Assembly: GCF_024628805.1 (NCBI RefSeq) | Contig: NZ_CP102382.1 | Span: 372,001 to 436,000, forward strand | Source of the DNA: Paenimyroides aestuarii | GTDB lineage: Bacteria > Bacteroidota > Bacteroidia > Flavobacteriales > Flavobacteriaceae | Reading direction: 5' to 3' | Length of the DNA stretch: 64,000 nucleotides | In this document: positions 9,205 through 17,949 of the stretch, piece by piece | How positions within the stretch are numbered: position 1 is the stretch's first letter | How the letters are laid out: every line of letters starts with the position of its first letter | Position numbers and translations under genes: made by a program | Notes under the pieces: generated by a model | Told to the model about the DNA's origin: nothing | What the model saw: only the letters and a program-made list of their open reading frames with translations | Databases searched by the model: none

Positions 9205-9845
9205 AAATTATCTAATGCTCCTTTTATTGTGAAACCTAAAGATACAACATAATTTCTAAAATCGCTCGGTTTTGTAAAATCGCCCGCACCAAAAGCAAAT
9301 TGATAGCCGGCATTTCCGGTAACATAAAGCGAAGTGTGGCTCTTTGTTTCGATATTTGCAATCTTCACAGCAAAATCAATATGGGGAGTGAGCAAAAAAT
9401 AAGCATCACGGTTCAATCGAACAGGTGTTTTAATAACAGTTGTCACACCTGTATCTTCATTGTAATACTCTTCTATTTTCAATTGATTTTTATCGCGCAA
9501 GGTGCTGAACGAAAGCCCAGGTGCGATACCCATTCCTATTTGAAATTGGTCTTCATTAACCACATCATATTGCAACGGCACGTTAATTCCCAAATAATGT
9601 ACCAATGAATTATCGGTTTCATAGCCAAAACCATGTGTAAATTTATCGTTTGTATAGATATAGTTGTTTCCAACAGAGAAAACATCGGTAAGATAATATC
9701 TTAAACCAACTTCGGCACCTAAACGGTAGTTGTTAAAAACAGGTAAAACAGTTGCTTTGGCAGTAAACGCCAAATCGTTTTGTTGCGATTGCGCAAACGT
9801 TATGTGTCCGAATAAAAAGGCTGCTAAAAGTAGTAAATGTTTCAT
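9201..9845 (-). CDS. Outer-membrane beta-barrel protein
   Basis: 214 residues from the ATG at 9845, where a clear signal peptide begins (MKHLLLLAAFLFGHITFAQ); an upstream in-frame start would add a charged extension before it. The mature part alternates hydrophobic and polar residues with repeated aromatic-rich strands (YRLGAEVGLRYYL, YLGINVPLQYDV, YVTGNAGYQFAFGAGDF), typical of an 8-stranded OmpW/porin-family barrel. It overlaps the following small membrane gene by 4 bp. Substrate is unknown. Confidence 0.65.
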   Translation of the reverse strand: MKHLLLLAAFLFGHITFAQSQQNDLAFTAKATVLPVFNNYRLGAEVGLRYYLTDVFSVGNNYIYTNDKFTHGFGYETDNSLVHYLGINVPLQYDVVNEDQFQIGMGIAPGLSFSTLRDKNQLKIEEYYNEDTGVTTVIKTPVRLNRDAYFLLTPHIDFAVKIANIETKSHTSLYVTGNAGYQFAFGAGDFTKPSDFRNYVVSLGFTIKGALDNL

Positions 9846-9891
9846 AATGCTAGATTTTTCTTTTGCCAATACAAAAAGCAAGCCAAAAAAT

Positions 9892-9919
9892 AAAACCGCT
9901 CGGTTTATTGAGCGGTTTT
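9892..9919. terminator. Hairpin terminator downstream of leuS
   Basis: AAAACCGCTC (9892-9901) pairs with GAGCGGTTTT (9910-9919), a 10-bp stem with an 8-nt loop. It lies between the leuS stop and the barrel gene, on the path of minus-strand transcription. Confidence 0.75.
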
Positions 9920-9952
9920 GTATAAAATAATCTGTGCATATGTGGTAATCAA

Positions 9953-12900
9953 TTAAAAACCAGCCAAATTAATAATTTTACCAGGAACGATAATTACTTT
10001 TTTAGGTTTTGCGCCTTGCAATTGTGCCTGTGTACGTTCATCGTTCATAATGATTTCTTCGATTTGTGCTGCGGTTAAATCTAACGGTAATTCTATTTTA
10101 AAACGCATTTTTCCGTTGAATGAAACCGGATATTCTTTTGAACTTTCTACCAAATATTTCTCTTCGAATTTAGGAAACGGTTGTTGTGAAACTCCATCAT
10201 AATTTTCTGGTAAATTTTCGTTACTAACTACTCCACCTAATTTCAAAAACATCCACAAATGTTCTGCAATGTGCGGTGCATAAGGCGAAATTACAATTGC
10301 CAACGGTTCTAAAATAGCTCGATGGTGGCATTTTTGCTGTTGCAATTCGTTTACACAAATCATAAACTGCGACACCGATGTATTAAAAGAGAAATGCTCA
10401 ATATCTTCGGTTACTTTTTTAATGGTTTTATGCAACGATTTATACATTTCAGCCGTTGGTTCATCATTGGTAACAATCAATCCGTTATCGTCTGCATACA
10501 ACTTCCATAATTTTTTAAGAAAACCAAACACACCGGTAATTCCTGCGGTGTTCCAAGGTTTTGCTTGTTCTAACGGACCTAAAAACATTTCGTACAAACG
10601 CAAGGTATCCGCACCGTATTCTTCGCAAATATCATCTGGGTTTACAACGTTGTAGAAAGATTTAGACATTTTTTCTACTTCTCTTTCTACTTTTATCATT
10701 CCTTCTTTGTTTTGGATAGGTCTTTTTATAATATCTTCTCTGCTCCAAACATTAAACTTTTCAAAATTCAATTCATCAGAAAGATTTACACACTCTAAAC
10801 TTGTACGAACTCTATAAGTCGAAAATCTTATTTTATCAATATCAAATCCATTATTTATAAAAGTAGACAAATCTAAATTTAATCCATCAACAATTTCTGA
10901 TAATCGATACATTTCTCCATCTATAACATCTTCCAACTTTTTACCTTTTAAAAGATCCGAAGAAATAATAGCATTAGAAAACTCATCTTCAAAAAGATTT
11001 TCAAACAACTCGTCTCTGTCGTCGTATTCTTGTTGACTTATCTCATCTTTATAATCAAAATAACCTCTTTTTATTTTATAAGTATAAGCACTCATTCCCA
11101 AAATCATTCCTTGGTTGATTAATTTTTGGAACGGTTCTTCGGTTGGAACCAAGCCTCTGTCTTTCAAAAATTTGTTCCAAAAACGTGCATATAGTAAATG
11201 CCCTGTTGCGTGTTCGCTTCCGCCAATGTATAAATCTACATTTTGCCAGTAATCAATAGCTTCTTTTGATGCGATTTCGTTATCATTATCAGCATCCATA
11301 TAGCGCAACCAATACCACGAAGAACCTGCCCAACCCGGCATGGTGTTCAATTCCAAAGGAAATATCGTTTCATTATTGATTTCGGTGGTTGAAACCACTT
11401 TATTATTTACCGTATCCCAAGCCCAATTCGTCGCGTTGCCTAATGGCGGCTGCCCGTCTTCGGTGGGTAAGTATTTCTCCACTTCGGGTAATTCAATCGG
11501 CAAATGCTTCGGATCGATCATTTTAGGCAATCCGTTTACATAATAAACCGGGAAAGGTTCGCCCCAATAACGCTGACGCGAAAAAACAGCATCGCGCAAA
11601 CGGTAATTTACTTTGGCTTTCCCCTGCCCTATTTCTTCTAATGCTTCAATCACTTTTTTAGTCGCTGCTTTGTAATCCAATCCGTTTAAAAAATCGGAGT
11701 TTTGTAGTTCAAAACCCGCTTTTTCAGTATAAGCTTCTTCAGAAATATCTTTATTAAAAATATTGATGATTTCAGGCATTCCGTTTTGCCCAGCAAAGTG
11801 TTTTGCAAATGCATAATCGCGTTCATCGCCACACGGAACTGCCATTACCGCACCTGTTCCGTATCCTGCCAACACATAATCGCCAATCCAGATAGCCACT
11901 GGTTTTTTGGTGAAAGGATGTTCTGCATAAGCACCAGTAAACACGCCCGAAATGGTTTTCACATCGGCCATACGCTCCCGTTCGGAACGTTTTGAAGTTG
12001 CTTCGATATACGCATCAACCGCCGCTTTTTGTTCAGGAGTTGTAATTGCAGCTACCAGTTCGTGTTCGGGTGCCAACGTCATGAAATTTACTCCAAAAAT
12101 GGTATCAGGACGGGTTGTAAATACTTCTATAAAGTTTTCTTCGTTTAAGGTTTCAGGTTTAACGTTATCGGCAGAACTTTCAAACTTTGAACTTAAAACT
12201 TTAAACTTTACTGATGCCCCAACCGATTTTCCAATCCAATTGCGTTGTGCTTCTTTGATCGATTCGCTCCAATCAATTGTTTCTAAACCTTGCAACAAAC
12301 GCTCTGCATAAGCAGAAATACGCATGCTCCATTGGGTCATTTTTTTACGAATCACCGGATGTCCACCACGTTCTGAAACGCCGTTTACAATTTCATCATT
12401 TGCCAAAACCGTTCCTAATGCAGGGCACCAGTTCACTTCGGTTTCAGCCAAATACGTTAATCTATATTTCAGTAAAATACGTTCTTGTTCATCGGCAGAA
12501 AATGCATTCCATTGGTCGGCAGAAAAAACGTCGATATTTTCATCGGAAACCGCATTTACATTCGCATTTCCTTCTTTAGAAAACAAATCAATCAATGTGC
12601 AGATGCTTTCCGCCTTATTGGTAGTTTTATTGTACCACGAATTAAACAACTGAATAAAAATATGCTGCGTATGCTTGTAATATTCTGGGTTTGACGTACG
12701 CACTTCACGGCTCCAATCAAATGAAAAACCAATTTTATCTAATTGTTCGCGGTAACGTTTAATATTTGTTTCAGTAGTAACCGCCGGGTGTTGCCCGGTT
12801 TGAATGGCGTATTGTTCTGCCGGCAAACCAAACGAGTCGTATCCTTGTGGATGCAACACATTGAAACCTTGATGGCGTTTGTAGCGCGCATAAATATCAG

Positions 12901-13072
12901 AGGCAATGTATCCAAGTGGATGCCCCACGTGTAACCCCGCACCTGATGGATAAGGAAACATATCTAACACATAATATTTTGGTTTATCGGAATGATTACT
13001 TGCTTTAAAAGTATTGTTTTCACTCCAATATTGCTGCCATTTAGCTTCTATTTCGTTTGGATTGTATTTCAT
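9953..13072 (-). CDS. leuS: Leucine--tRNA ligase
   Basis: A class I aminoacyl-tRNA synthetase of 1039 residues that charges tRNA-Leu in the cytoplasm. The HIGH-type motif is in PYPSGAGLHVGHPLGY (about 40-55) and the KMSKS loop is exact (VEKMSKSFYNVV). The editing domain carries FTTRPDTIFGVNF. The protein is long for the family (E. coli about 860), through two insertions: about residues 288-311 (KVLSSKFESSADNV...), encoded by a palindromic repeat, and a long acidic segment just before KMSKS (about residues 660-790). The second stretch looks richer in A+T than the rest. A hairpin terminator follows at 9892. Another tRNA-Leu-related element, tRNA-Leu(UAG), is elsewhere in the window. Confidence 0.96.
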   Translation of the reverse strand: MKYNPNEIEAKWQQYWSENNTFKASNHSDKPKYYVLDMFPYPSGAGLHVGHPLGYIASDIYARYKRHQGFNVLHPQGYDSFGLPAEQYAIQTGQHPAVTTETNIKRYREQLDKIGFSFDWSREVRTSNPEYYKHTQHIFIQLFNSWYNKTTNKAESICTLIDLFSKEGNANVNAVSDENIDVFSADQWNAFSADEQERILLKYRLTYLAETEVNWCPALGTVLANDEIVNGVSERGGHPVIRKKMTQWSMRISAYAERLLQGLETIDWSESIKEAQRNWIGKSVGASVKFKVLSSKFESSADNVKPETLNEENFIEVFTTRPDTIFGVNFMTLAPEHELVAAITTPEQKAAVDAYIEATSKRSERERMADVKTISGVFTGAYAEHPFTKKPVAIWIGDYVLAGYGTGAVMAVPCGDERDYAFAKHFAGQNGMPEIINIFNKDISEEAYTEKAGFELQNSDFLNGLDYKAATKKVIEALEEIGQGKAKVNYRLRDAVFSRQRYWGEPFPVYYVNGLPKMIDPKHLPIELPEVEKYLPTEDGQPPLGNATNWAWDTVNNKVVSTTEINNETIFPLELNTMPGWAGSSWYWLRYMDADNDNEIASKEAIDYWQNVDLYIGGSEHATGHLLYARFWNKFLKDRGLVPTEEPFQKLINQGMILGMSAYTYKIKRGYFDYKDEISQQEYDDRDELFENLFEDEFSNAIISSDLLKGKKLEDVIDGEMYRLSEIVDGLNLDLSTFINNGFDIDKIRFSTYRVRTSLECVNLSDELNFEKFNVWSREDIIKRPIQNKEGMIKVEREVEKMSKSFYNVVNPDDICEEYGADTLRLYEMFLGPLEQAKPWNTAGITGVFGFLKKLWKLYADDNGLIVTNDEPTAEMYKSLHKTIKKVTEDIEHFSFNTSVSQFMICVNELQQQKCHHRAILEPLAIVISPYAPHIAEHLWMFLKLGGVVSNENLPENYDGVSQQPFPKFEEKYLVESSKEYPVSFNGKMRFKIELPLDLTAAQIEEIIMNDERTQAQLQGAKPKKVIIVPGKIINLAGF
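12143..12210. repeat. Palindromic repeat element lying in frame inside leuS
   Basis: GTTTAAGGTTTCAGGTTTAA (12143-12162) is matched by an inverted copy in 12184-12210 (about 16 of 20 positions). The same type of AAACTTTAAACTTTGAAC sequence occurs as an intergenic palindrome at 49724-49786. Here it is translated as the extra KFKVLSSKFESS-type segment of LeuRS. Confidence 0.6.
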
Positions 13073-13098
13073 TTGTAAGCGATGTTTTTTAACGGGTA

Positions 13099-13106
13099 CA
13101 AAATTA
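13099..13106 (-). promoter_or_regulatory. Possible -7 element for leuS
   Basis: TAATTTTG on the minus strand, 27 bp upstream of the leuS ATG, fits TAnnTTTG. No clear -33 element at normal spacing. Confidence 0.35.
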
Positions 13107-13227
13107 CTTTAATTTATTAACATAACTAAATTTTTGTTGAACAACCCTAAAAGTATATTCCTGAAGTCTTAAAAATGACTTAAATATTTGAAAAAAATCA
13201 CCCTAAAAAGTACACAAATAAAAAAAC

Positions 13228-13259
13228 TTGCTTATTTTTAGAGAAAAAATATATTTTTG
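13228..13259 (+). promoter_or_regulatory. Promoter of the 93-residue protein gene
   Basis: TTG (13228-13230), 21 bp, then TATTTTTG (13252-13259), matching the Bacteroidota -33/-7 layout. Predicted start of transcription is near 13266, giving a leader of about 35 nt that is rich in CAA/ACA and has no Shine-Dalgarno sequence. Confidence 0.6.
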
Positions 13260-13300
13260 CTTTTATAAAACAGAAACAACAACAGAAACAACAAACAATT

Positions 13301-13582
13301 ATGACAACAACATTCAAATCGATAGCAAAAGAAGATATAGCACATTTAGTTTTTCCAACAAATGATGTATTGACCGATCCGCAAGAAATTTTTCAACGTA
13401 AACAAGACTTGGAAAAGGCAATGGCTATGGGAAATACCGATCAGGTAAAGATTGAGATTTTCTTTGAAGACGACAAGGAGCAATTGGTAACCAACACGAC
13501 TGTTTGGGCGGTTACTCCCGAACATTTGGTACTTAAGAAAGGGGTTACCATTCCGGTAAACAGAATTTACAGAATTATTTAA
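13301..13582 (+). CDS. Conserved small protein of unknown function
   Basis: 93 residues, no signal peptide or membrane segment, so cytoplasmic. The C-terminal half (TNTTVWAVTPEHLVLKKGVT ending PVNRIYRII) reads like a small beta-barrel with alternating strands; the N-terminal half is helical and acidic. It has its own promoter and a strong terminator, so it is a monocistronic gene between leuS and ftsX. I do not recognise a named family; a small Sm/SH3-like fold is only a guess. Confidence 0.6.
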   Translation: MTTTFKSIAKEDIAHLVFPTNDVLTDPQEIFQRKQDLEKAMAMGNTDQVKIEIFFEDDKEQLVTNTTVWAVTPEHLVLKKGVTIPVNRIYRII

Positions 13583-13587
13583 CTTCT

Positions 13588-13616
13588 AAAATCGATGCGT
13601 GTCATCGATTTTTTAT
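13588..13616 (+). terminator. Strong hairpin terminator
   Basis: AAAATCGATG (13588-13597), loop CGTGT, CATCGATTTT (13603-13612), then a T-run. Ten-base-pair stem, directly after the 93-residue gene. Confidence 0.85.
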
Positions 13617-13635
13617 TGTAGTACCTTATAGAATT

Positions 13636-13777
13636 CCACAGATGCACAGATTTTTATGTATTACTCCAAACAAAACATAAAAGTTATGTAACTTATTGAA
13701 TGCTAAGTATTCAATAATCTGTGAAAATTTAACTATTATGTAGCTTTAATCTAAAAATTATATCTCTGCATCTGTGG
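13636..13777. repeat. Nested palindromic intergenic repeat (CCACAGATGC family)
   Basis: Outer arms CCACAGATGCACAGA (13636-13650) and TCTGCATCTGTGG (13765-13777) are inverted copies. Inside is a second hairpin, TTATTGAAT (13693-13701) with ATTCAATAA (13709-13717), extended by a G-U and a C-G pair around loop TAA. The remainder of the 13.58-13.93 kb gap shows nothing else I can name. Related elements occur at 18709 and 28283. Confidence 0.6.
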
Positions 13778-13927
13778 TTTAAAAATTAAATACATGAATA
13801 TCAACGTTTTGATATTTATTTGATAATGTGCTACGGATTTTACAAAGCACTTTTACGCATTAACAAAATTTTAGGTAGCTTTATATTTAAATAGTTTGTT
13901 ATCTTTACCCATTAAAAAATAAAGTTT

Positions 13928-14806
13928 ATGGCTACAGCGTACGAAAGATATCAAAAGAGAAGACTAGTATCGTCTTATTTTTCGGTTATTTTAAGTATTT
14001 TTCTAGTATTGTTCTTGTTGGGTTCACTGGGAATGTTTGTGATTAATTATGAAAAAATATCCAATAATTTCAAAGAAAACATCCCCATGTCTATCTATTT
14101 TAAAGAAGATGTGAATGAAGAACAATTGGCAGCCTATCAAACGGAACTCGATTCTCAAAAATTTATTAAAGACCTCACTTTTGTTCATAAAGATTCTGCT
14201 GCAAATGCTCACCAGAAAACAATCGGCGAAGATTTTGTAAAGTTCTTAGGATTCAATCCGTTGCAACACTCGTTTGATTTGCATTTTAATGGTGCTTATG
14301 TAGAAAAAGATTCTATAAAAGATATTGAAATTGGTATTAAAGAAAATCCTTTGGTGGACGAAGTGGTGTATGATGCACAATTGGTCGATTTAGTAAATAA
14401 AAACATCCGTACGATTAGTTTTTGGGTGTTAATTATCAGCGGTGTATTTGCTTTTATATCTATTTTATTAATAAACAGCTCGTTGCGATTATCGATTTAT
14501 TCTAAACGATTCATTATAAAAACCATGCAAATGGTGGGTGCAACAAAAGCATTCATTCGCAAACCTTTTATTTGGACCAGCGTAAAATTGGGAATGATTG
14601 GATCTGTATTGGCAATTATTGGTATTTTAGCCCTTACTGCTTATGCCGATAAAAAACTACCAACTTTAGGCTTAATGGCCGACGCACAATCTATTGTATT
14701 GGTTTGTGGCGCTGTCTTTATTGTAGGAATCATCATCACCTATATCAGTACCTACTTTGCAACCCAACGCTTTTTGAATTTAAAATCAGACGATTTATAC
14801 CTATAA
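13928..14806 (+). CDS. ftsX: Cell-division permease-like protein FtsX
   Basis: 292 residues with the FtsX topology: one N-terminal membrane helix (about 20-42), a periplasmic domain (about 45-165) and three C-terminal helices (about 168-192, 220-240, 258-280). With FtsE it forms an ABC-type complex that controls peptidoglycan hydrolases at the septum; ftsE is not in the window. It starts a plus-strand run with DUF3098, uppP and truB, with only 3 bp to the next gene, a conserved Flavobacteriaceae order. Confidence 0.88.
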   Translation: MATAYERYQKRRLVSSYFSVILSIFLVLFLLGSLGMFVINYEKISNNFKENIPMSIYFKEDVNEEQLAAYQTELDSQKFIKDLTFVHKDSAANAHQKTIGEDFVKFLGFNPLQHSFDLHFNGAYVEKDSIKDIEIGIKENPLVDEVVYDAQLVDLVNKNIRTISFWVLIISGVFAFISILLINSSLRLSIYSKRFIIKTMQMVGATKAFIRKPFIWTSVKLGMIGSVLAIIGILALTAYADKKLPTLGLMADAQSIVLVCGAVFIVGIIITYISTYFATQRFLNLKSDDLYL

Positions 14807-14809
14807 CTT

Positions 14810-15052
14810 ATGGAACATACTACTGAAAAACCATTTTTATTTGGCAAACAAAATTATATTGTATTATTGGCCGGTGTAGCAGTAATCGCATTGGGATTTT
14901 TATTAATGGCCGGAGGAAACAGCGATGATCCCAACGTTTTTAACGAAGCGGTGTTTAGCTCTCGAAGAATTCATTTAGCGCCAGCCGTAATATTTATTGG
15001 TTTTGGAATTTGTATTTATTCGATATTCAAAAAGCCATCAAAAAAATCATAA
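14810..15052 (+). CDS. DUF3098 family membrane protein
   Basis: 80 residues with two membrane helices (about 17-37 and 56-74) separated by a polar loop containing GGNSDDPNVFNEAVFS, the conserved pattern of DUF3098. It lies between ftsX and uppP, as is usual in Flavobacteriaceae, suggesting a link to envelope synthesis or division. Molecular role unknown. Confidence 0.8.
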   Translation: MEHTTEKPFLFGKQNYIVLLAGVAVIALGFLLMAGGNSDDPNVFNEAVFSSRRIHLAPAVIFIGFGICIYSIFKKPSKKS

Positions 15053-15063
15053 AAAACTTTTAA

Positions 15064-15879
15064 ATGGATTTATTACAAGCCATTATCATTGCAATTATTG
15101 AAGGATTAACCGAATATTTGCCTATATCATCTACCGCCCACATGGGTTTCACCGCAGCTCTTTTAGGAATGGAAGAGTCTGAATTTTTAAAAATGTTTCA
15201 AGTTTCGATTCAATTCGGAGCCATTTTAGCAGTAGTAGTGCTGTATTGGAGAAAATTTTTCGATTTTAGCAACCTTAATTTTTTCTACAAATTAGCTTTT
15301 GCAATTATTCCTGCTTTGGGATTAGGTTATTTGTTAGATGAAAAAATAGAAGCTGTTTTGGGCAACCAAATTGCCATTTCAACCGTTTTAGTTTTGGGTG
15401 GAGTGGTTCTGATTTTTGTAGATCGCTGGTTTAAATCGCCAAAAATTCACAACGAAAAAGCAATCACTTTTAAAACCGCAATCACCATTGGTTTTTGGCA
15501 ATGCCTGGCAATGATGCCCGGAACATCACGCTCGGCAGCATCAATTATTGGTGGAATGACACAAGGTTTAAGCAGAAAAGCAGCTGCAGAATTTTCATTT
15601 TTCTTGGCTGTTCCCACCATGTTGGCCGTAACGGTTTATTCCATCTTTGTAAAAACTTGGGGCAAAGGAACGGCTGCTGAAATGAAAGGTTACGAAATGA
15701 TTTTGCAAGATCAAAACCACATTAATTTGTTCTTAATAGGCAATGTGGTGGCATTTATCACCGCTTTGATTGCTGTGAAAACATTTATTGCGGTGCTTAC
15801 CAAATATGGTTTTAAGTTTTGGGGTTGGTACCGAATTATTATTGGTATTGTATTGTTAATTTATTTCTACACCAAATAA
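15064..15879 (+). CDS. uppP: Undecaprenyl-diphosphatase
   Basis: 271 residues, polytopic membrane enzyme of the BacA/UppP family that dephosphorylates undecaprenyl diphosphate to recycle the lipid carrier for peptidoglycan and other polymers. The two active-site motifs are readable: EGLTEYLPISSTAHM near residue 13 and PGTSRSAASIIGGM near 152. Overexpression of this family is known to give bacitracin tolerance. Its stop overlaps the truB start (TAATG), so translation is coupled. Confidence 0.94.
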   Translation: MDLLQAIIIAIIEGLTEYLPISSTAHMGFTAALLGMEESEFLKMFQVSIQFGAILAVVVLYWRKFFDFSNLNFFYKLAFAIIPALGLGYLLDEKIEAVLGNQIAISTVLVLGGVVLIFVDRWFKSPKIHNEKAITFKTAITIGFWQCLAMMPGTSRSAASIIGGMTQGLSRKAAAEFSFFLAVPTMLAVTVYSIFVKTWGKGTAAEMKGYEMILQDQNHINLFLIGNVVAFITALIAVKTFIAVLTKYGFKFWGWYRIIIGIVLLIYFYTK

Positions 15880-16598
15880 TGCAGCAGTTAACAAAAGAAG
15901 ATTTTCTAGAAGGACAGGTTTTGTTGATTGATAAACCGCTCACATGGAGTTCTTTTCAGGCAGTAAATAAGGTAAAATACACCTTGATTAAAAATGCGGA
16001 TCTGCCCAAAAAATTCAAAATAGGTCATGCAGGCACGCTAGACCCTTTAGCATCGGGACTTTTAATTATTTGTACCGGAAAATTCACCAAACGCATTGCG
16101 GAATTGCAAGGGCAAATTAAAGAATATACCGGAACCATTACCGTTGGTGCAACTACACCTTCGTATGATTTAGAAACCGAGATTAATCAACATTTCCCAA
16201 TTGATCATCTATCAAACGAATTAATCGAAGAAACCCGAAAACAGTTTATTGGAACAATTGAACAGTTCCCTCCTATTTTTTCGGCATTGAAGAAAGATGG
16301 CAAACGTTTGTACGAACATGCGCGTGCAGGCGAAGAAGTGGAGATTCAATCGAGAACTATTGAAATTACCGAGTTTGAAATTACCCGAATTGATTTACCC
16401 GAAATTGATTTTAGAGTGGTTTGCAGCAAAGGAACATATATTCGCTCTTTAGCTTTTGATTTTGGAAAAGCTTTAAATTCTGGCGGTCATTTAACTGCTT
16501 TGCGAAGAACCAAAATAGGCGATTTTTCTGTTGCGGATGCCATTGAACCTTTAGCCTTTGAAAAAATATACAACCCTAATTTTAAAGAAGCCGAATAA
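15879..16598 (+). CDS. truB: tRNA pseudouridine(55) synthase
   Basis: 239 residues from the ATG at 15879, which overlaps the uppP stop; a longer reading frame starting at 15819 would run back through uppP and is not credible. TruB converts U55 in the T-loop of tRNAs to pseudouridine. The catalytic Asp is in GHAGTLDPLASGLL (about residues 48-61), and the substrate-binding motifs PPIFSALKKDGKRLYEHAR and CSKGTYIRSLAFDFG are present. Last core gene of the ftsX-uppP-truB run. Confidence 0.94.
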   Translation: MQQLTKEDFLEGQVLLIDKPLTWSSFQAVNKVKYTLIKNADLPKKFKIGHAGTLDPLASGLLIICTGKFTKRIAELQGQIKEYTGTITVGATTPSYDLETEINQHFPIDHLSNELIEETRKQFIGTIEQFPPIFSALKKDGKRLYEHARAGEEVEIQSRTIEITEFEITRIDLPEIDFRVVCSKGTYIRSLAFDFGKALNSGGHLTALRRTKIGDFSVADAIEPLAFEKIYNPNFKEAE

Positions 16599-16614
16599 GC
16601 TTCTTTTTTGCTTT

Positions 16615-17235
16615 ATGAAAAACACAATCTTATTTTTACTTTTTTCCATATCTATTTTCGCTCAAAAAACCGATTTAAAAAGTGGTGATTTGTTGTTTAT
16701 CAACATAAATTGTGGCGGTATGTGCGATGCCATTAATGCGGTTACACAAGGTTACAAAAACAACGATTTTAACCACATGGGATTGGTTGTTGCTACTGCA
16801 AAAAATGAATTTTATGTATATGAAGCCATTGGAAACGCCGTTGTAAAAACACCTCTTAAAGATTTTTTAGCTTATACAAAAAAGCCGGTTTACGTGGGTA
16901 GTTTAAAGAAAAAACACCGCTATTATACTGCAAAAGCCATTGAATTTTGCGAAGCACAATTAGGCGTTCCATACGATGATGATTTTTTGTACAATAACGG
17001 CAAATATTATTGCTCGGAATTAATTTATGACGCGTTTAAATATGCCAATAACAACAAACCGTTTTTTAAATTGTTTCCAATGACGTACAAAGAGCCCTCA
17101 TCAAACAACTTTTTCCCGGTTTGGGTGGAACATTTTAAAAACCGAAATATCGAAATTCCCGAAGGGAAACCCGGCTGTAATCCAGGCGGTATGAGCCTTG
17201 ATAAAAAAATAAGATTGAAAATACTTGAAATGTAA
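16615..17235 (+). CDS. Secreted YiiX/YebB-like permuted papain-fold (NlpC/P60-related) hydrolase
   Basis: 206 residues, started at 16615 where a signal peptide begins (MKNTILFLLFSISIFAQ). The mature part opens with SGDLLFININCGGMCDAI and contains NHMGLVV (candidate catalytic His) and, later, YYCSELIYDAF (candidate catalytic Cys), the reversed His-then-Cys order of the permuted papain-like YiiX/G6R family. Likely a periplasmic or outer-membrane peptidase or lipid-acting amidase; substrate unknown. It follows truB by 16 bp and ends at a terminator. Confidence 0.75.
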   Translation: MKNTILFLLFSISIFAQKTDLKSGDLLFININCGGMCDAINAVTQGYKNNDFNHMGLVVATAKNEFYVYEAIGNAVVKTPLKDFLAYTKKPVYVGSLKKKHRYYTAKAIEFCEAQLGVPYDDDFLYNNGKYYCSELIYDAFKYANNNKPFFKLFPMTYKEPSSNNFFPVWVEHFKNRNIEIPEGKPGCNPGGMSLDKKIRLKILEM

Positions 17236-17243
17236 CATTGAAA

Positions 17244-17276
17244 AAAGGTCTGAATTTTCTCCAGACCTTTCCTTTT
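17244..17276. terminator. Bidirectional hairpin terminator
   Basis: AAAGGTCTG (17244-17252) pairs with CAGACCTTT (17262-17270), with A-rich and T-rich flanks. It separates the convergent hydrolase and CBS-domain genes. Confidence 0.8.
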
Positions 17277-17696
17277 TTAATATTGCTCTAAAAAATAATT
17301 AAGCAAATCGGTTGTAGTTACAATTCCTACCAACTCTTCATCGTTTTCAACTACTGGCAATGAGTGAAAAGTTTCTTTGGCCAAAATTTCAACCACTTCT
17401 TTCACGGTTGTATCAGCCGAAACAGTTAATGGTGTTTTTGCCATAACTTGCGCAATGGTAAACATATCATAAACTACTGTTTCCACGGCATCTTCCGTTT
17501 CTGTCACATCGGCATAACTGATTTTCAACAAGTCTGAATAGCTCAATACACCAACAATCTTTTTACCTTCAACCACCGGAATATGACGAATTCCATGCTT
17601 TTTAAACATTTTTTCAGCATCGTAAAGTGTTTGGTTTACCGTTAAAGTTTCTAGATTTTTGGTCATAATTTGTGACACAGGAACTCTTTGTTTCAT
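17277..17696 (-). CDS. Tandem CBS-domain protein
   Basis: 139 residues consisting almost entirely of two CBS domains (about 8-62 and 80-136). Typical motifs are visible: IRHIPVVEGKKIVGVLSYSDL and FHSLPVVENDEELVGIVTTTDLL. CBS pairs bind adenine nucleotides and usually regulate a partner, but no effector domain is attached here. Monocistronic, convergent with the upstream hydrolase. A TAGTTTTG -7 element lies at 17732-17739 on the minus strand, 36 bp before the start. Confidence 0.88.
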   Translation of the reverse strand: MKQRVPVSQIMTKNLETLTVNQTLYDAEKMFKKHGIRHIPVVEGKKIVGVLSYSDLLKISYADVTETEDAVETVVYDMFTIAQVMAKTPLTVSADTTVKEVVEILAKETFHSLPVVENDEELVGIVTTTDLLNYFLEQY

Positions 17697-17949
17697 AATT
17701 GTGTTATTTAAAAATTCATTTATCTTTTGTACAAAACTATTGCGTATCTATCAAAAAAATACTGACAAATAGCATAGCAATTCACCTATTTTTTTCGTAA
17801 ATTTATGTAGCACGGCAGCGTGTTATCTTCCACCCTAATTAAAAGAAAACCAAAAAACAAACGTTAAAAAACTGTTTTGATTTGTAAACTCCTTTTTATA
17901 TCGATTGAAAAAACCGTAATTTTATAATGAACAAGAAAATTATAAAGCT

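Noticed and set aside
10322..12934. Many open frames of 60-119 codons antisense to leuS
   Set aside because: No promoter, no recognisable domain, and fully inside a strongly conserved gene on the other strand.
15819..15878. Earlier start for truB
   Set aside because: It would extend 60 bp back into uppP in another frame; the ATG overlapping the uppP stop begins the family-conserved sequence.
16558..16614. Earlier start for the papain-like hydrolase
   Set aside because: The extra residues lie inside truB and precede a normal signal peptide at 16615.
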